A stretch of 64,000 nucleotides of DNA from Synechococcus sp. PCC 6312 (GCF_000316685.1 NC_019680.1:559501-623500), one strand, 5' to 3'; positions 26,306 to 37,521 are shown, counted from the stretch's first letter. A program made the numbers and translations. The notes: a model not told the origin generated them from the sequence alone.

Positions 26306-26854
26306 TTATCTCTGTACCCGCCGCCTATAGGCCTGTTGTCGCCAGTCTTTGGCACTCCGAATTGCTAACCAGAGTAGGAGTAGGGCAATCAGTCCTCCTT
26401 GTTTTGGGGCATGAACGGCAAAGAGCACCAGCAAAATACACAATAAATCTTGTCCAATAATAAACCAATGGGGTAGCTTACCCAAGCGAAAAAACCAGCC
26501 GACTTGAACCAGTTGCAACAATAAGGCTAATAAACCGCCAATCACGCCAATGAGCCAGGCTGGGGTATCGGTTAAACCAGCTAAGGTCATCCCTAAAATT
26601 GCCCCGACTGCTGGACTAAAGATCAGTTGGATAAGCATCAAAAATCGCTGTCCCCAGGGATGGGTAAGCATAAACAACTCCAGACCTGACCAGGCTGCTA
26701 AGACTCCCACCACCCAGGCCGGGTCAAAGCGCGCCAAAATTGGGACTTTCGACCATAGGGATTCCCCTTGAACCAGGCCAATCACCAAAAGCGGTAAAGC
26801 TAGCCTGAGTCCCCCTGCGGCTGATACAGACAAAATCGCCAGAAGTTCGACCAT
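26306..26854 (-). CDS. DUF4126 membrane protein
   Basis: This is a 182-residue integral membrane protein with five or six hydrophobic helices (for example VGVLAAWSGLELFMLTH and GAILGMTLAGL). The opening AILSVSAAGGLRLALPLLVIGL is typical of DUF4126, which has no assigned role. There is no catalytic motif. ATG 26854. It is convergent with the UbiB gene (stops four bases apart) and divergent from the glycosyltransferase gene beyond a 300-base gap. Confidence 0.82.
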   Translation of the reverse strand: MVELLAILSVSAAGGLRLALPLLVIGLVQGESLWSKVPILARFDPAWVVGVLAAWSGLELFMLTHPWGQRFLMLIQLIFSPAVGAILGMTLAGLTDTPAWLIGVIGGLLALLLQLVQVGWFFRLGKLPHWFIIGQDLLCILLVLFAVHAPKQGGLIALLLLWLAIRSAKDWRQQAYRRRVQR

Positions 26855-27154
26855 GATGGTTTTAGACTAACGGCATAAGATGGGGGGATGTTCAAAGGTG
26901 GCGTTCTGTCCTGCTGCCCAAGGCCAACCCAATCTTGCCTCCTGGTAGCGTGAATCTGAGAGCTTGTTCACTTTTTTATTGGGTGACTCTCCCAAACTAA
27001 CGGGAAAAATCTGTGGAGGCCTTTTGTTGGGTCTTTAGTCATTTGGTCTTATCACTTCTTATCACTATAGAAATAGACAATCACAAGTTGAAAAATCATT
27101 GATAGACAATAGGTTTAATAGTCTTAATTGTTCAGATTTTTGGCGTAATCTTAT
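26855..27154. promoter_or_regulatory. Divergent promoter region with a 10-bp tandem repeat
   Basis: This 300-bp gap separates the DUF4126 gene (minus) from the GT39 gene (plus) and holds no gene. It contains CTTATCACTT directly followed by CTTATCACTA (27048-27067), two head-to-tail near-identical 10-mers about 90 bases upstream of the GT39 start. Such repeats one helical turn apart may be a protein-binding site. No clear -35/-10 pair was found. Confidence 0.4.
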
Positions 27155-28777
27155 ATGACTGATTCCCCCAGGCCGGGTTGGTTCAAACATCCCCTGTTCC
27201 CTTACTTGCTTTTGATGGTTTGGAGTGGAATTTTGTTTCTGGCGAGTTCCGGTGAGCAAAGTTTAATGGCCCACGATGAAGGCTGGTACGCGATGCAGGC
27301 CCGCTGGATGATCCTCAAGGGAGATGGGTTGACCCAGTGGTGGTGGGATGTACCGATTTTTGATCGGATGGTGGGGGCGCATTGGCTGATTGCCGGGGCT
27401 TATAAACTCTTTGGGGTGAGTGATGGGGTGGCCCGGTTACCGAGTCTAGTTTTGGGAATTGGCACAGTCTTGTTAACCTTTCGCCTGGGATGCTTGCTGT
27501 TGCCGAGAACAGTGGCCGGCCTGGGGGCGTTAATTCTGCCGCTTTGCCCCTTGTTTTTGTCCCATGGACGGATGGCAACCCAGGATATGCCCTTGGTGTT
27601 TGTGGAAGTCCTGCTGGTTTTGGCCTTGGTTTGCGCGGATCGGTATCGAGACCAGCAATGGCTATTTTGGGGGTGGGGCCTGGTGGCCGGGGCTTGTGTG
27701 GGCCTGGGATTTTTGATCAAGAGTGTGATGATTTTTCTACCAGTCATTGCCCTGATCCCTTTTTTTTGGAACCATAAGCATTTTTTCCGAAATCCAGGCC
27801 TGTATCTGGGCCTGATCCTCGGATTCATTTTGCCTGTGGGCTGGTTGCTGCAATCGGTACAGGTCTATGGGGGGCGGGTATTAGAGGAGATGTTTGGCAA
27901 GTTGGTGATGTTGGGGGAAAAGTCTTATCACGGGGATGGAAATATTTTTTACTATTTCTGGAATATTCCGGCTAATGGTTTTCCCTGGGTATTTTTTGCA
28001 GTGGGGGGCTGGCTCTGGTGGTGGCTCCATGGACGGCGGATCCAACCCTTTGGTCTCAAAACGCCGATGGGCTTGTTGCTGGGTCTTTATCCGCTGATTT
28101 TATTTTGCTTGCTTACTCTTTTTTCAACTCGGATTTCCTACTACAGTTTGCAGCTTTATCCCTGGCTGGCCTTGTGGGCGGGGGTTGGTTTGTGTGAACT
28201 CTCTCGGCAATGGCAAAGGCGTTGGCTGTGGATTCGGGGCATCAGTGGGGGCTTGGCACTTTTAGGCCTGGGATTGTGGGGGGTGGCCATTGGTTTGAGA
28301 ACGGGGCTGATTCTGGCGGATGATCCGGTGCGAGCCTATATTCCTCTGGGGGTGATTGTTGGGGCGGGCTGGTTGGTTTTGGGAATAACTTCTGTGAAAA
28401 ACTGGCGGCGGGCCTGGGTTTGGACTTGGTTATTAACCTCTTGGCTGGGCCTGACTACGGCGGGATTTTTAGGGTTGATTGGCAATTATTCCCCAGGCCT
28501 GAAGACGGAACTCACCCAAGTCCGGATAGCGTCCATTCTCCAAACCGAACCCATTCACTTCCTTGTCCAGGAACCACTGACGGGGCCGGAACATCAAACG
28601 TGGGTATTACTCAGTTTCTATACTCCAAATCTGGGAGAACGCTTACCTTGGCCACTAAACTCTCCCCCTTCTGGCTACGCCTGGGTCAGTCCCAATCTCC
28701 CCTTAACCGATGCCCTCAACTCCCAGGCCAAAACTATTGCTACCGTAGAACAATGGCGACTTCTAAAATTTCCTTGA
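27155..28777 (+). CDS. Membrane glycosyltransferase, GT39/ArnT-like
   Basis: This 540-residue polytopic protein has ten or more hydrophobic helices and the early acidic motif AHDEGWYAMQARWM, the DE pair in the first periplasmic loop that is catalytic in GT39/GT83 enzymes. These transfer sugars from polyprenyl-phosphate donors to proteins or lipid A. Donor and acceptor are unknown here. ATG 27155. The final 25 bases overlap the start of the next gene in another frame, which suggests translational coupling. The C-terminal 100 residues are less hydrophobic and probably periplasmic. Confidence 0.85.
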   Translation: MTDSPRPGWFKHPLFPYLLLMVWSGILFLASSGEQSLMAHDEGWYAMQARWMILKGDGLTQWWWDVPIFDRMVGAHWLIAGAYKLFGVSDGVARLPSLVLGIGTVLLTFRLGCLLLPRTVAGLGALILPLCPLFLSHGRMATQDMPLVFVEVLLVLALVCADRYRDQQWLFWGWGLVAGACVGLGFLIKSVMIFLPVIALIPFFWNHKHFFRNPGLYLGLILGFILPVGWLLQSVQVYGGRVLEEMFGKLVMLGEKSYHGDGNIFYYFWNIPANGFPWVFFAVGGWLWWWLHGRRIQPFGLKTPMGLLLGLYPLILFCLLTLFSTRISYYSLQLYPWLALWAGVGLCELSRQWQRRWLWIRGISGGLALLGLGLWGVAIGLRTGLILADDPVRAYIPLGVIVGAGWLVLGITSVKNWRRAWVWTWLLTSWLGLTTAGFLGLIGNYSPGLKTELTQVRIASILQTEPIHFLVQEPLTGPEHQTWVLLSFYTPNLGERLPWPLNSPPSGYAWVSPNLPLTDALNSQAKTIATVEQWRLLKFP

Positions 28778-29691
28778 CCCCTAAATTTCCCGGCCAATAT
28801 GGTGAACAGCGGGACTTGGCCTGGCGCGGCTGGCAAACTCGTTATACCTATGTGCAACCGGAAAACCCTCGCTCCCATCCCATCCCGATTATTTTGCTGC
28901 ATGGCTTTGGGGCTTCCTTGGGTCATTGGCGGCATAACTTATTTGTGTTGGGGCAGTTCCATCCGGTTTATGCCTTGGATTTGGTAGGTTTTGGGGCAAC
29001 AGAAAAACCCCAGGCCCCCTATGATGCCTATTTTTGGGCCCGCCAAGTCCACGATTTTTGGCAAACTATTGTTCAGAAACCCGCCATTCTAGTGGGAAAT
29101 TCCATTGGCTCTTTAATTGCCCTGACTACGGCGTTGACCTATCCCGAGGTTGCGGCGGGCCTGGTATTAATCAGTGTTCCAGATCCGGCTGTTCGGCAAG
29201 AGATGATCCCGGCCTGGTGCGCGCCTGTGGTGAATTGGGTCGAGGGCCTGGTGGCGGCTCCTTGGCTCTTAAAAACAATTTTTTATTGGGTGCGGCGACC
29301 GGGAATTATCCAAGCTTGGGCCGGAATTGCCTATGGAGACAAATCAGCGGTGGATCAAGAATTAGTTGAAATCCTCTTAAATCCAGCCTTTGATCGGGGA
29401 GCCGCAGCAGCCTTTGTCCAGATCATTAAGTCCATGACCAGTCCTAACTTTGGCCCCAAGGTTAAACCTAGCCTCGCCCAATTGGACATCCCGACCCTGA
29501 TTCTTTGGGGTGAACAAGACCGGATGATCCCGCCCCAATTTGCGAGCCAATTTGCCGCCTGCAACCCCCAAATTAGCCTTAAAATGCTCCCCCAGGCCGG
29601 TCATTGTCCCCAAGATGAGCAACCGGAACTTGTTAATCAAGAAATTCTGGCCTGGATAGAGAGCAGCGTTAGGCAAAACACACTGAAGTAA
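28753..29691 (+). CDS. Alpha/beta-hydrolase
   Basis: This 312-residue protein has a complete alpha/beta-hydrolase triad: nucleophile Ser in VGNSIGSL, acid in WGEQDRMIP and His in AGHCPQDE. The oxyanion-hole motif is LLHGFGASLGHWRHN. I start it at ATG 28753 (MATSKISLTPKF), because the much longer frame upstream lies inside the GT39 gene. This gives a 25-base overlap with GT39, typical of coupled genes. Substrate unknown; esterase, lipase and peptide-ester activities are all seen in the family, with haloalkane or pheophytin hydrolase relatives also possible. Confidence 0.92.
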   Translation: MATSKISLTPKFPGQYGEQRDLAWRGWQTRYTYVQPENPRSHPIPIILLHGFGASLGHWRHNLFVLGQFHPVYALDLVGFGATEKPQAPYDAYFWARQVHDFWQTIVQKPAILVGNSIGSLIALTTALTYPEVAAGLVLISVPDPAVRQEMIPAWCAPVVNWVEGLVAAPWLLKTIFYWVRRPGIIQAWAGIAYGDKSAVDQELVEILLNPAFDRGAAAAFVQIIKSMTSPNFGPKVKPSLAQLDIPTLILWGEQDRMIPPQFASQFAACNPQISLKMLPQAGHCPQDEQPELVNQEILAWIESSVRQNTLK

Positions 29692-29699
29692 AACGTTAA

Positions 29700-31967
29700 T
29701 TACTCATGAGCGCGATCAATCTTGAACACCAAAACCGCCAAGGGGGGTAAGCAAATATCGAGGGAATAACGGCGATTGTGGAACACCCATTCATCAGCCC
29801 ATTTGCCCCCTAAATTACCCATATTGCTGCCCCCATATTCGCGAGCATCACTGTTAAAGATTTCATTGTAAAACCCATGTTCCGGGACACCAATGCGGTA
29901 ATGGCTATGGGGTTGCGGTGTAAAGTTACAGATAACAACCACAAAATCCGAATAATCCTTAGCCCAACGCACAAAAGCAACAACACTATGGCGATTATCA
30001 TTACAGTCAATCCATTCAAACCCCGCTTCCCCAAAGTCTTGACTGTACAGGGCGGGTTCCTGACGGTAGAGGCGGTTCAGATCAGTGATACATTGCTTCA
30101 ACTGTTGATGGGGTTCGTATTGGAGTAAGTGCCATTCGAGATCGCCCCAGACATTCCACTCATTCCATTGCCCAAACTCCATCCCCATAAACATGGTTTT
30201 CTTGCCGGGATGAGTAAACATATAGCTAAACAGGGCTCGGACATTGGCGAACTTCTGCCAGCGATCACCGGGAACTTTGCCGATAATATGACTCTTGCCA
30301 TGTACCACTTCATCATGGGAGAGAGCCAGCATAAAGTTTTCGCTGTGATGATACCAAATGCTGAAGGTTAAGTTGTTTTGATGGAATTGGCGGAACCAGG
30401 GATCCATGCTGAAGTAATCCAAGGTGTCGTGCATCCAACCCATGTTCCACTTCAGGTTAAAGCCCAGGCCCCCGGCATAGGTCGGCCAAGACACCATCGG
30501 CCAAGAGGTCGATTCTTCGGCGATTGAGAGCACCCCAGGGAAATAACTAAAGAGCACGTGATTCACTTGCCGGAGGAAATTTGCCGCCTCTAGGTTTTCT
30601 CGCCCGCCGTATTCATTGGCCACCCATTCTCCACCTTCTCGTTGATAGTCTAGGTAGAGCATAGAGGCTACCGCATCCACCCGAATCCCGTCAATGTGGT
30701 ATTTGTCAAACCAGAACAGGGCATTGGCGACGAGGAAATTGCGGACTTCATGGCGGCCGTAGTTAAAGACCAGAGTGCCCCATTCCTTGTGTTCGCCTTT
30801 GCGGGGGTCGGAATGTTCGTAGAGGTGTGTGCCATCAAAAAAGGCCAGGCCATGCCCATCTTTCGGAAAATGCCCCGGTACCCAATCCACAATCACGCCA
30901 ATCCCGGCCTGGTGGCATTGATCGACAAAGTACATAAAGTCGTCCGGGGTGCCATAGCGGGAGGTGGGAGCAAAATATCCCGTGACCTGATAGCCCCAAG
31001 AGCCATCAAAGGGATGTTCGGCAATCGGCAAAAGTTCAATGTGGGTATAGCCGAGGTCTTTAACGTAGGGAATTAATTTGGCGGCCAGTTCTCGATAGGT
31101 CAAAAAGCGGGCCCAGGGTTTGAGATCGGCGACAGGAATTGCCGGTTCAGGTTCGCCATTGGGGAGCAGGGCTGGGGTGTCCATTGAGCCATGAAGCCAA
31201 GAGCCTAAGTGGACTTCATAGATCGAAACGGGTTGAGTTAAGGGTTCACTATTGCGCCGTTGTTCCAACCAGGCCTGGTCTGACCACTGGTAATTATTGA
31301 GGTTGGTGACAATCGAGGCCGTTTTGGGGCGCGGTTCCTGTTGAAAACCGTAGGGATCGGATTTTTCGTAGATATGCCCGGCTTGATTTTTAATTTCGTA
31401 CTTGTAATGCTCACCGTCCTCTAGGCCTGGGATAAATAACTCCCAAATGCCACCATCGCGCCGGGCCATCTGATGTTGCCGCCCATCCCAAGAGTTGAAA
31501 TCCCCCAAAATTGAAACATTGCGGGCATTGGGGGCCCACACGGCAAAATAAACCCCGGCCACACCATCTACTGTTAACAGATGTGCGCCAAGTTTTTCAT
31601 AAATCCGGTGGTGATTGCCCTCGCAAAACAGGTGAATGTCAAAGTCTGTCAACAACGAGGAATGAAAGGCATAGGGATCGTAAATGACCCGCTCATGGCC
31701 GTTTTCTTTAACCTTGAGTTGGTAGTTGGTGAGTTCTGGGGTCTCAATCACACATTCAAAAAAGTTGGGATGATGCTGAGGCTGCATCGGATATTCTTTT
31801 CGTTCTTCTGGACACAACACCGTGACTTGCTCAGCATTGGGTAAATAGGCCCGGACAATCCAGGCCTGCCGCCCATTTTCTTCATAACGATGACAGCCTA
31901 AAACTTGGAACGGATCATCATGGTGATTGGAAACAATACGAGCAACTTGTTCGGCGGAAATCGTCAT
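29700..31967 (-). CDS. glgB: 1,4-alpha-glucan branching enzyme
   Basis: This 755-residue GH13 enzyme makes the alpha-1,6 branches of glycogen. An N-terminal CBM48-type region (about 125-225; [22 protein letters not shown]) precedes the barrel. The catalytic residues are the nucleophile Asp431 in [10 protein letters not shown], the acid/base Glu484 in SIAEEST and the transition-state Asp in [10 protein letters not shown]. Length equals typical glgB with an extra N-terminal domain, common in cyanobacteria. ATG 31967. It stands alone, eight bases from the convergent alpha/beta-hydrolase stop. Confidence 0.97.
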   Translation of the reverse strand: MTISAEQVARIVSNHHDDPFQVLGCHRYEENGRQAWIVRAYLPNAEQVTVLCPEERKEYPMQPQHHPNFFECVIETPELTNYQLKVKENGHERVIYDPYAFHSSLLTDFDIHLFCEGNHHRIYEKLGAHLLTVDGVAGVYFAVWAPNARNVSILGDFNSWDGRQHQMARRDGGIWELFIPGLEDGEHYKYEIKNQAGHIYEKSDPYGFQQEPRPKTASIVTNLNNYQWSDQAWLEQRRNSEPLTQPVSIYEVHLGSWLHGSMDTPALLPNGEPEPAIPVADLKPWARFLTYRELAAKLIPYVKDLGYTHIELLPIAEHPFDGSWGYQVTGYFAPTSRYGTPDDFMYFVDQCHQAGIGVIVDWVPGHFPKDGHGLAFFDGTHLYEHSDPRKGEHKEWGTLVFNYGRHEVRNFLVANALFWFDKYHIDGIRVDAVASMLYLDYQREGGEWVANEYGGRENLEAANFLRQVNHVLFSYFPGVLSIAEESTSWPMVSWPTYAGGLGFNLKWNMGWMHDTLDYFSMDPWFRQFHQNNLTFSIWYHHSENFMLALSHDEVVHGKSHIIGKVPGDRWQKFANVRALFSYMFTHPGKKTMFMGMEFGQWNEWNVWGDLEWHLLQYEPHQQLKQCITDLNRLYRQEPALYSQDFGEAGFEWIDCNDNRHSVVAFVRWAKDYSDFVVVICNFTPQPHSHYRIGVPEHGFYNEIFNSDAREYGGSNMGNLGGKWADEWVFHNRRYSLDICLPPLAVLVFKIDRAHE

Positions 31968-32145
31968 AGGGATTAACTATCTCAGGGTTTATAAAAAAAT
32001 TTGGACTAACTCAGGGATGGGCAAGCTATAAAAAAGTTAACAATTTATGGAACTAACTTGTCACCTTACACCGATAAAGTTTTCTATGGCCTGTCCGAAA
32101 TAAACTCCATCTCGATAACTAACCCCGCGTGATAGTGCTATAGAT

Positions 32146-32172
32146 AAAAATAAACCCCGGCAAACTGGGGGC
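32146..32172 (+). other. Small GC hairpin upstream of the 124-residue gene
   Basis: The run CCCCGG, loop CAAA, CTGGGG forms a six-pair stem (one G-T) at about 32155-32170. A-rich DNA lies on its left, so read from the minus strand it would be a stem followed by T-rich sequence, a weak intrinsic terminator. Read from the plus strand it falls in the leader of the gene at 32205. Its role is undecided. Confidence 0.3.
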
Positions 32173-32204
32173 TGAGATTCCTCTGATTAATCCTTGACTG
32201 AGCC

Positions 32205-32579
32205 ATGAATTACTCCCCTGAAACCCTTGCCAGAGCTATGCGGGCCGTGCGTTGTAGCCCATTTTTGCCCCAGTTGTTCTTGGACTTACAAAAACAGCGG
32301 GTAGCCTTGGGAGATATTTCCGGCTCCTTAGGGGTGAAAAATGGCTATACCACACAAGCTTTACCTGAACTGGTCATCGAAAACTCTTTGATGTGGTTAA
32401 CCCAAGTGGGCTTACTCCGGCGAGAAGTTGACGGACAGGGCTTGACCGATAGTTTTCGACTCACTCCCTTAGGCCGCCAATTAACCCAAAAGGAACAGGC
32501 TGGGGCTTGGAGTCAACCCGCTTGGCATGAACGTCTGCAGGATTTTTTCAGTCATTGGTGGCATGGAATTTTGACCTAA
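32205..32579 (+). CDS. Conserved cyanobacterial protein (Npun_F0494-like)
   Basis: This 124-residue soluble helical protein opens with MNYSPETLARAMRAVRCSPF, a pattern I associate with a small uncharacterised cyanobacterial family typified by Npun_F0494. The middle contains a predicted helix-turn-helix-like run (LVIENSLMWLTQVGLLRREVDG), so a DNA-binding role is conceivable but unproven. ATG 32205. It lies between the divergent glgB and the convergent ppc; only 22 bases separate its stop from that of ppc. Confidence 0.65.
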   Translation: MNYSPETLARAMRAVRCSPFLPQLFLDLQKQRVALGDISGSLGVKNGYTTQALPELVIENSLMWLTQVGLLRREVDGQGLTDSFRLTPLGRQLTQKEQAGAWSQPAWHERLQDFFSHWWHGILT

Positions 32580-32601
32580 AACCCCCAGGCCTGGCTGTTG
32601 A

Positions 32602-35600
32602 TCACCCCGTATTTCGCATTCCGGCCGCAATCCCGTTAATCGTCAACAACGCCCCCCGTAACAATTCACTGCGGCTATAGCGTGACCGGAGAATCGCCCC
32701 AGAGGTACTCGTACTGTTGTGTTGGCGTAATCGCTTCAGTAAGGAGACTTGGAGAACCCCCAGCGGCACAATCGTACTGTTGCGTAAATGGACAGACCGT
32801 TGCAGGGGCAAATCTCCATCCAAGAGGCGTTGATGCCCGGTAATCGTCAAAATCAGTTCCGAAGTGCGGCGATATTCCTCAGCAATTTGAGCAAAGAGGG
32901 TTTCAAAGCTTTCTCGGTCTTGCTCATGACTCAATTCTTGAACGTAATGGTGGGCAATCTCCAAATCCACTTTGGCGAGAGTCATTTCGGCCTTGGAAAT
33001 CACCATCCGAAAAAAGGGCCATTTGTAATAGAAATAGCGCAGGAGCGAGAGATGTTCGGCCGGTTTTTCATCAATAAATTCTTTAATCGCTGTGCCAACT
33101 CCATACCAGGCCGGGAGTAAAAAGCGCGATTGTGTCCAACTAAAGACCCAAGGAATTGCCCGCAAACTGGCCAGATTTTTCTTGCCGCCGCGCCGCGTGG
33201 GCCGAGAGCTAATTTGGAGTTGACTAATTTCTTCAATCGGGGTGACTTGGTGGAAAAAGTCAATAAATTCTGGTCGTTCGTAGATTAAATTCCGATAGCA
33301 CTGTCGGGAACGGGTGGCCAACTCCTCCATAATTTCATGCCAGGGTTCAATCTCATCAATGCTGGTGCGCAAAAGGCTGGCCTGGATCACCGCCGTGGTA
33401 ATGGTTTCCAAATTATAGAGAGCGAGATCGGGGAGGGAATATTTCGAGGCGAGGACTTCCCCCTGTTCCGTAATTTTGATCCGCCCGTTGATGGTTTGTC
33501 CGGGTTGAGCCAAAATTGCCGCATAGGCCGGGCCACCCCCACGACCGACTGATCCCCCCCGCCCATGGAAAATCCGCAGTTGGAAGCCATATTTTTCGGC
33601 CGTTTTTTGGAGGGATTGTTGGGCTTTATAGATTTCCCAGTTGCTACTTAAAAACCCTGAATCCTTATTACTGTCGGAGTAGCCGAGCATCACCTCCTGC
33701 AGGCCTGGGCAATCATTACTGTTCAGGTAGGGTTTGTAAAAGGGGAGTTCAAACAGTTGGGTTAAGACATGGGGGGCGCGCTTTAAGTCTTCGACAGTTT
33801 CAAACAACGGCACGACATGGAGCGTACTTTTGCCAGTGGCTGGATCGTAGAGGCCTGCTTCTTTGGCTAACAGCAACACTTCCAATAAATCACTGGCCTC
33901 GTGGCTCATGGAAATAACATAAGTCGTGCAGATTTCCGGGCCAAATTCCTGTTGGAGCCGCTTCACCATCCGCAAGGTTTCAATAATTTCCTTAGTCCGC
34001 TCGGAAAAAGGCAACTCGGAGGGAATTAAGGGGCGGCGAGTGGCCAATTCTGCGGCTAACCAACGCGTCCGCTCACTTTCTGATAACTCACTGTAGGGGC
34101 AGGGAAGAATCTGGAGATATTCGGTGATTTCGGCAATTGTATCGGAGTGACTCGTACTTTCTTGACGAATATCTAAAATGGCTAGGTTAAACCCAAAGAT
34201 TTCCACCTGGCAGATCAGATCATCCAATTCTCGACAGGCCAGGCCGGTGGCCGCTAAATTCCGCTGAATCAGGTTTAACTCTGCTAAAAAATCAGTCCCA
34301 GTTCCATAAAATTGGCCATTGTTCAAGGCATCAGCCGCGGCCGAGGGAGCACAATTGGCCTGGATCTGTTGGTTCCGCTGGCGGGTATTTTGCAGCCGTT
34401 TCAGGACATAGGCTAATTTCAGGCGATAGGGTTCTTGGCGAAAGCGAACTGAATGTTGTTGATAAATATCGGGGAGTTGTTGTTGATCCTGCTCCAGAGA
34501 TTCCAACAGTTCTGGTAAAACATCGCACCAATGTAAAGACAAACTCAACAGGGTAATCAGGCGTTCCACCGAGGAAACATATTTCTCTAAAACCAAGTTG
34601 CGCTGATAACAAGCGGTTTGCCAGGTGACTTCGGGAACAACAGAAGGATTACCATCTCGATCCGAGCCGACCCAAGACCCAAATTTACAGAAGTTATAGC
34701 GGGGGGGCTTCAGTTGGGGAAAACTCTGGTGCAGGGCTTTTTGAAAGCGGCGATAGAGTTGAGGAATCGCATCAAACAAGACCTCTTTGAAATAGTGGAG
34801 GCTATATTCCACCTCATCTAAGACTTCGGGCTTGAATTGATGGAGTTCATCGGTGCGCCACCAGAGCCGAATTTCTTCTGTGAGTTGGGCCGTGAGTTCT
34901 TCAGCATCGGTGGTGACAATTTGCCCAACCATATCCAGTTGATCCAGTTGTTCGAGGATATGGGCAACCCGCCGTTGTTTATCCCGAATCGTTTGCCGGA
35001 CAATTTCGGTGGGGTGGGCGGTGAAAACCAGTTTAATATCCAGTTGATCAATCAGCCGTTGAATATGTTGGGGCGGGACATTGAGTGCTTTTAGGCGAGG
35101 AAATAACCAGGAAAGCTTCCCTTGGGGCTGGGTTTGGGGAGCAATTTCATAAAGACTATGCTCTAATCGCTCACTGGGGCCACTCCGCACATCCGCAGAA
35201 CCACTTTGCACCGGAAAGGACTCCCCACTCACCCCCGACAAGTGATCAGCAGTTAAGGCACGCATTGGCGAGGTTTCAATGACGGTGCGCTGGCGATTTT
35301 GCTCTTGCTCGTAGTGCTGCTCAACAATATTAATCAACTGAAAATAGATGTTGAAGGCCCGCGCTGCGCGGATGGCCTGGTTCAGTTCTAAAGATTCAAT
35401 CACCTGTAAACATTCGGTCTGGACTCCCGGAATGACTTGCCCCTCCGAGGAGGATAATGCCCCTAACTGTCGCAATAGTTCTACCAGTTCTTGCCCAGAT
35501 TCTGCCGCCAAGACCACCGCGAGAACATTCTCGACCAATTGCAGACGCTTGTGCAGAGCTTGATCTGTGCTGGTCTCCTCGATCCGCTCTTGATTGGGAA

Positions 35601-35619
35601 CGTTCAATAGCGATGTCAT
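32602..35619 (-). CDS. ppc: Phosphoenolpyruvate carboxylase
   Basis: This 1005-residue enzyme carboxylates phosphoenolpyruvate to oxaloacetate, feeding nitrogen assimilation and C4 acids in cyanobacteria. Catalytic motifs are intact: [34 protein letters not shown] and [21 protein letters not shown]. The C-terminus MRNTG is the family's invariant end. The N-terminus is long (about 170 residues before the core) and lacks the plant phosphorylation serine. ATG 35619. Its leader faces the divergent capA gene across 171 bases. Confidence 0.97.
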   Translation of the reverse strand: MTSLLNVPNQERIEETSTDQALHKRLQLVENVLAVVLAAESGQELVELLRQLGALSSSEGQVIPGVQTECLQVIESLELNQAIRAARAFNIYFQLINIVEQHYEQEQNRQRTVIETSPMRALTADHLSGVSGESFPVQSGSADVRSGPSERLEHSLYEIAPQTQPQGKLSWLFPRLKALNVPPQHIQRLIDQLDIKLVFTAHPTEIVRQTIRDKQRRVAHILEQLDQLDMVGQIVTTDAEELTAQLTEEIRLWWRTDELHQFKPEVLDEVEYSLHYFKEVLFDAIPQLYRRFQKALHQSFPQLKPPRYNFCKFGSWVGSDRDGNPSVVPEVTWQTACYQRNLVLEKYVSSVERLITLLSLSLHWCDVLPELLESLEQDQQQLPDIYQQHSVRFRQEPYRLKLAYVLKRLQNTRQRNQQIQANCAPSAAADALNNGQFYGTGTDFLAELNLIQRNLAATGLACRELDDLICQVEIFGFNLAILDIRQESTSHSDTIAEITEYLQILPCPYSELSESERTRWLAAELATRRPLIPSELPFSERTKEIIETLRMVKRLQQEFGPEICTTYVISMSHEASDLLEVLLLAKEAGLYDPATGKSTLHVVPLFETVEDLKRAPHVLTQLFELPFYKPYLNSNDCPGLQEVMLGYSDSNKDSGFLSSNWEIYKAQQSLQKTAEKYGFQLRIFHGRGGSVGRGGGPAYAAILAQPGQTINGRIKITEQGEVLASKYSLPDLALYNLETITTAVIQASLLRTSIDEIEPWHEIMEELATRSRQCYRNLIYERPEFIDFFHQVTPIEEISQLQISSRPTRRGGKKNLASLRAIPWVFSWTQSRFLLPAWYGVGTAIKEFIDEKPAEHLSLLRYFYYKWPFFRMVISKAEMTLAKVDLEIAHHYVQELSHEQDRESFETLFAQIAEEYRRTSELILTITGHQRLLDGDLPLQRSVHLRNSTIVPLGVLQVSLLKRLRQHNSTSTSGAILRSRYSRSELLRGALLTINGIAAGMRNTG

Positions 35620-35790
35620 AATTTACCCCGAACGGCAAACGTCTTTGATAATTCTAGAGTCTTCAGCCCGATTTGCTCCAATTTAAGCACTGTCCACTTC
35701 TAGCGCGACAAGAAAATTTGATCTCGTTAACATATCTTTGAGAGATTTAGAACCCATTGAAGCCTCCCAGACCCCGAAAGGATTCAATTT

Positions 35791-37521
35791 ATGCAGGCGA
35801 CCCTTGAGCAAATTTGGCAGGCGGCCCGTCAAGGAGAACCCACAGCCATTGCCACCTTAATTAACCGCAGCTTGCATCCCAAAGGCATCCATGTCCTTGC
35901 CCGTCGCCAAGGGAGTTGTCTGCAAATTATGCTAGAGGCCGCCAAATCATTGCCCCCAGACAGTTGCTTACAATATATTCTCAAGGGTTTAAAAAAACTT
36001 GACCCCGATGGGATTCTCAATGTTCGCTTGCATGGCCGTCTCCTGGGAGATGAATGGCCGGAATGGACTCAAACTCTAGACCTCAAAACCACCTTACCCA
36101 ACTCAGCCCCCCCTCCCGTTCAGTCAACAGCGACTCCGGTTTTAAAAATTCCTGTGGATGCGGGGATTGTCGCTAACGGACTCGAGAAAACAGTCACGCC
36201 TGCAACGATTGGCCTATCTCCAGCCATTCAATTACCTGCAACCGCCTTACCCATCGTGCCGGAGCCAGCCATCCCCGTCCTGAAGCGCACTCACCCCGGA
36301 TTACTGTTGCTCGGCCTGGGAACGTCCCTCATTTTGGCCTGGGTTTGGTATGTCCAAAACGTCTCGCCTGGAGCCTGGAGCGATTTAGCCAATTGGGGCC
36401 GTTTTGAGAGTGGGCCTAGCAGTGATGCCCCCGCCCTAATCACCTCCCCTCAATCTGCACCAACCGCCACCCCAGACAGTCCAACTCCAGCCCCTGTGAC
36501 AGTTCCAGAGCGGCAAACAATCCGGATCAAAGCCGTTGGCGATATGGTTCCAGGGACAAGTTATCCAGTCCGGCGCAAACCCCAAGACCCAAACAGTCTC
36601 CTGGCCAAAATTAAGCCCTATTTACAGGGGGCCGATATTCTCTTTGGTAACTATGAAAGTACGCTAACGAATCACCCCTATCCCTTCAAAAACACCAGTA
36701 AGGGGATGGTTTTTGCCTTTCGTTCCCCACCCGAGTATGCCAAAATCTTCCAGGCCGTGGGCTTTAACATTCTCAATATTGCCAACAACCACAGCTATGA
36801 CTTTAATGAAAAGGGCTTCCGGGACACGATGCAAAGCATTGAACGGGCCGGGATGAAGGCGGTTGGGGACAAAAATCAAATCGTTTATATTACTGCCAAT
36901 GAAATTACCACAGCCTGGATTGGATTTGCGACCTATGACGGGCAAAATAGGGTGCAGGATATCAAGGCGGGCCAGGCCCTGGTTAAAAAAGCGAGCCAAA
37001 ATGCCGATGTGGTGGTGATTTCCTTCCATGCCGGCGCAGAAGGATCCGATGCTGTCCGTACCCGTAACAAGGTGGAATATTTTTATGGCGAAAATCGTGG
37101 CAATATTGTCCAGTTTTCCCGCGCGATGGTGGATGCTGGAGCCGATTTAATCCTTGGTCATGGACCCCACGTCCCGCGAGCTTTAGAACTCTATAACGGT
37201 CGTTTAATTGCCTATTCTTTGGGGAACTTTTTGGGGTACAAATCCTTTGCCACCGCTGGTAATCTGGGTAAGTCCTTAATTTTAGATGCAGAGTTGGATG
37301 CCACAGGTCAATTTGTTGGCGGCAAGGTGATTCCGGTCAAACTTGATGACAGTGGCATTCCTCAATTGGATAATAATTTTTCCACAGTCAAATTGATCCG
37401 CAACCTCACCCAATCAGACTTTCCCAAAACCCCCCTCACCATTGGCCGCTTTGGCGAACTCTCACCCCCAGAACCTGTCAGTCCTAGTCCAATCTCCCCG
37501 TCACTTCGAGAAAAACCATAA
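35791..37521 (+). CDS. CapA-family protein with N-terminal cyanobacterial domain
   Basis: This 576-residue protein has three parts. Residues about 1-100 form a small domain (LEQIWQAARQGEPTAIATLI) that also precedes other cyanobacterial proteins. A single transmembrane helix (LLLLGLGTSLILAWVWYV) lies near residue 170. Residues about 245-500 are a CapA/PgsA metallophosphoesterase-like domain with AVGDMVPG, FGNYEST, NNHSYDF, ISFHAG and LGHGPHVP. CapA proteins take part in poly-gamma-glutamate or other polymer export. Pro/Thr/Ser-rich linkers flank the helix. AAGGA precedes the ATG. No other cap/pgs genes are nearby. Confidence 0.88.
   Translation: MQATLEQIWQAARQGEPTAIATLINRSLHPKGIHVLARRQGSCLQIMLEAAKSLPPDSCLQYILKGLKKLDPDGILNVRLHGRLLGDEWPEWTQTLDLKTTLPNSAPPPVQSTATPVLKIPVDAGIVANGLEKTVTPATIGLSPAIQLPATALPIVPEPAIPVLKRTHPGLLLLGLGTSLILAWVWYVQNVSPGAWSDLANWGRFESGPSSDAPALITSPQSAPTATPDSPTPAPVTVPERQTIRIKAVGDMVPGTSYPVRRKPQDPNSLLAKIKPYLQGADILFGNYESTLTNHPYPFKNTSKGMVFAFRSPPEYAKIFQAVGFNILNIANNHSYDFNEKGFRDTMQSIERAGMKAVGDKNQIVYITANEITTAWIGFATYDGQNRVQDIKAGQALVKKASQNADVVVISFHAGAEGSDAVRTRNKVEYFYGENRGNIVQFSRAMVDAGADLILGHGPHVPRALELYNGRLIAYSLGNFLGYKSFATAGNLGKSLILDAELDATGQFVGGKVIPVKLDDSGIPQLDNNFSTVKLIRNLTQSDFPKTPLTIGRFGELSPPEPVSPSPISPSLREKP

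Noticed and set aside
28420-28752. Longer N-terminus for the alpha/beta-hydrolase
   Set aside because: This part lies in another frame of the GT39 gene and lacks protein-like character; ATG 28753 gives a normal hydrolase.
32580-32601. CCAGGCCTGG followed by GGGTTTT at the ppc end, as an intrinsic terminator
   Set aside because: The palindrome leaves no loop and it is one of many genome-wide copies.
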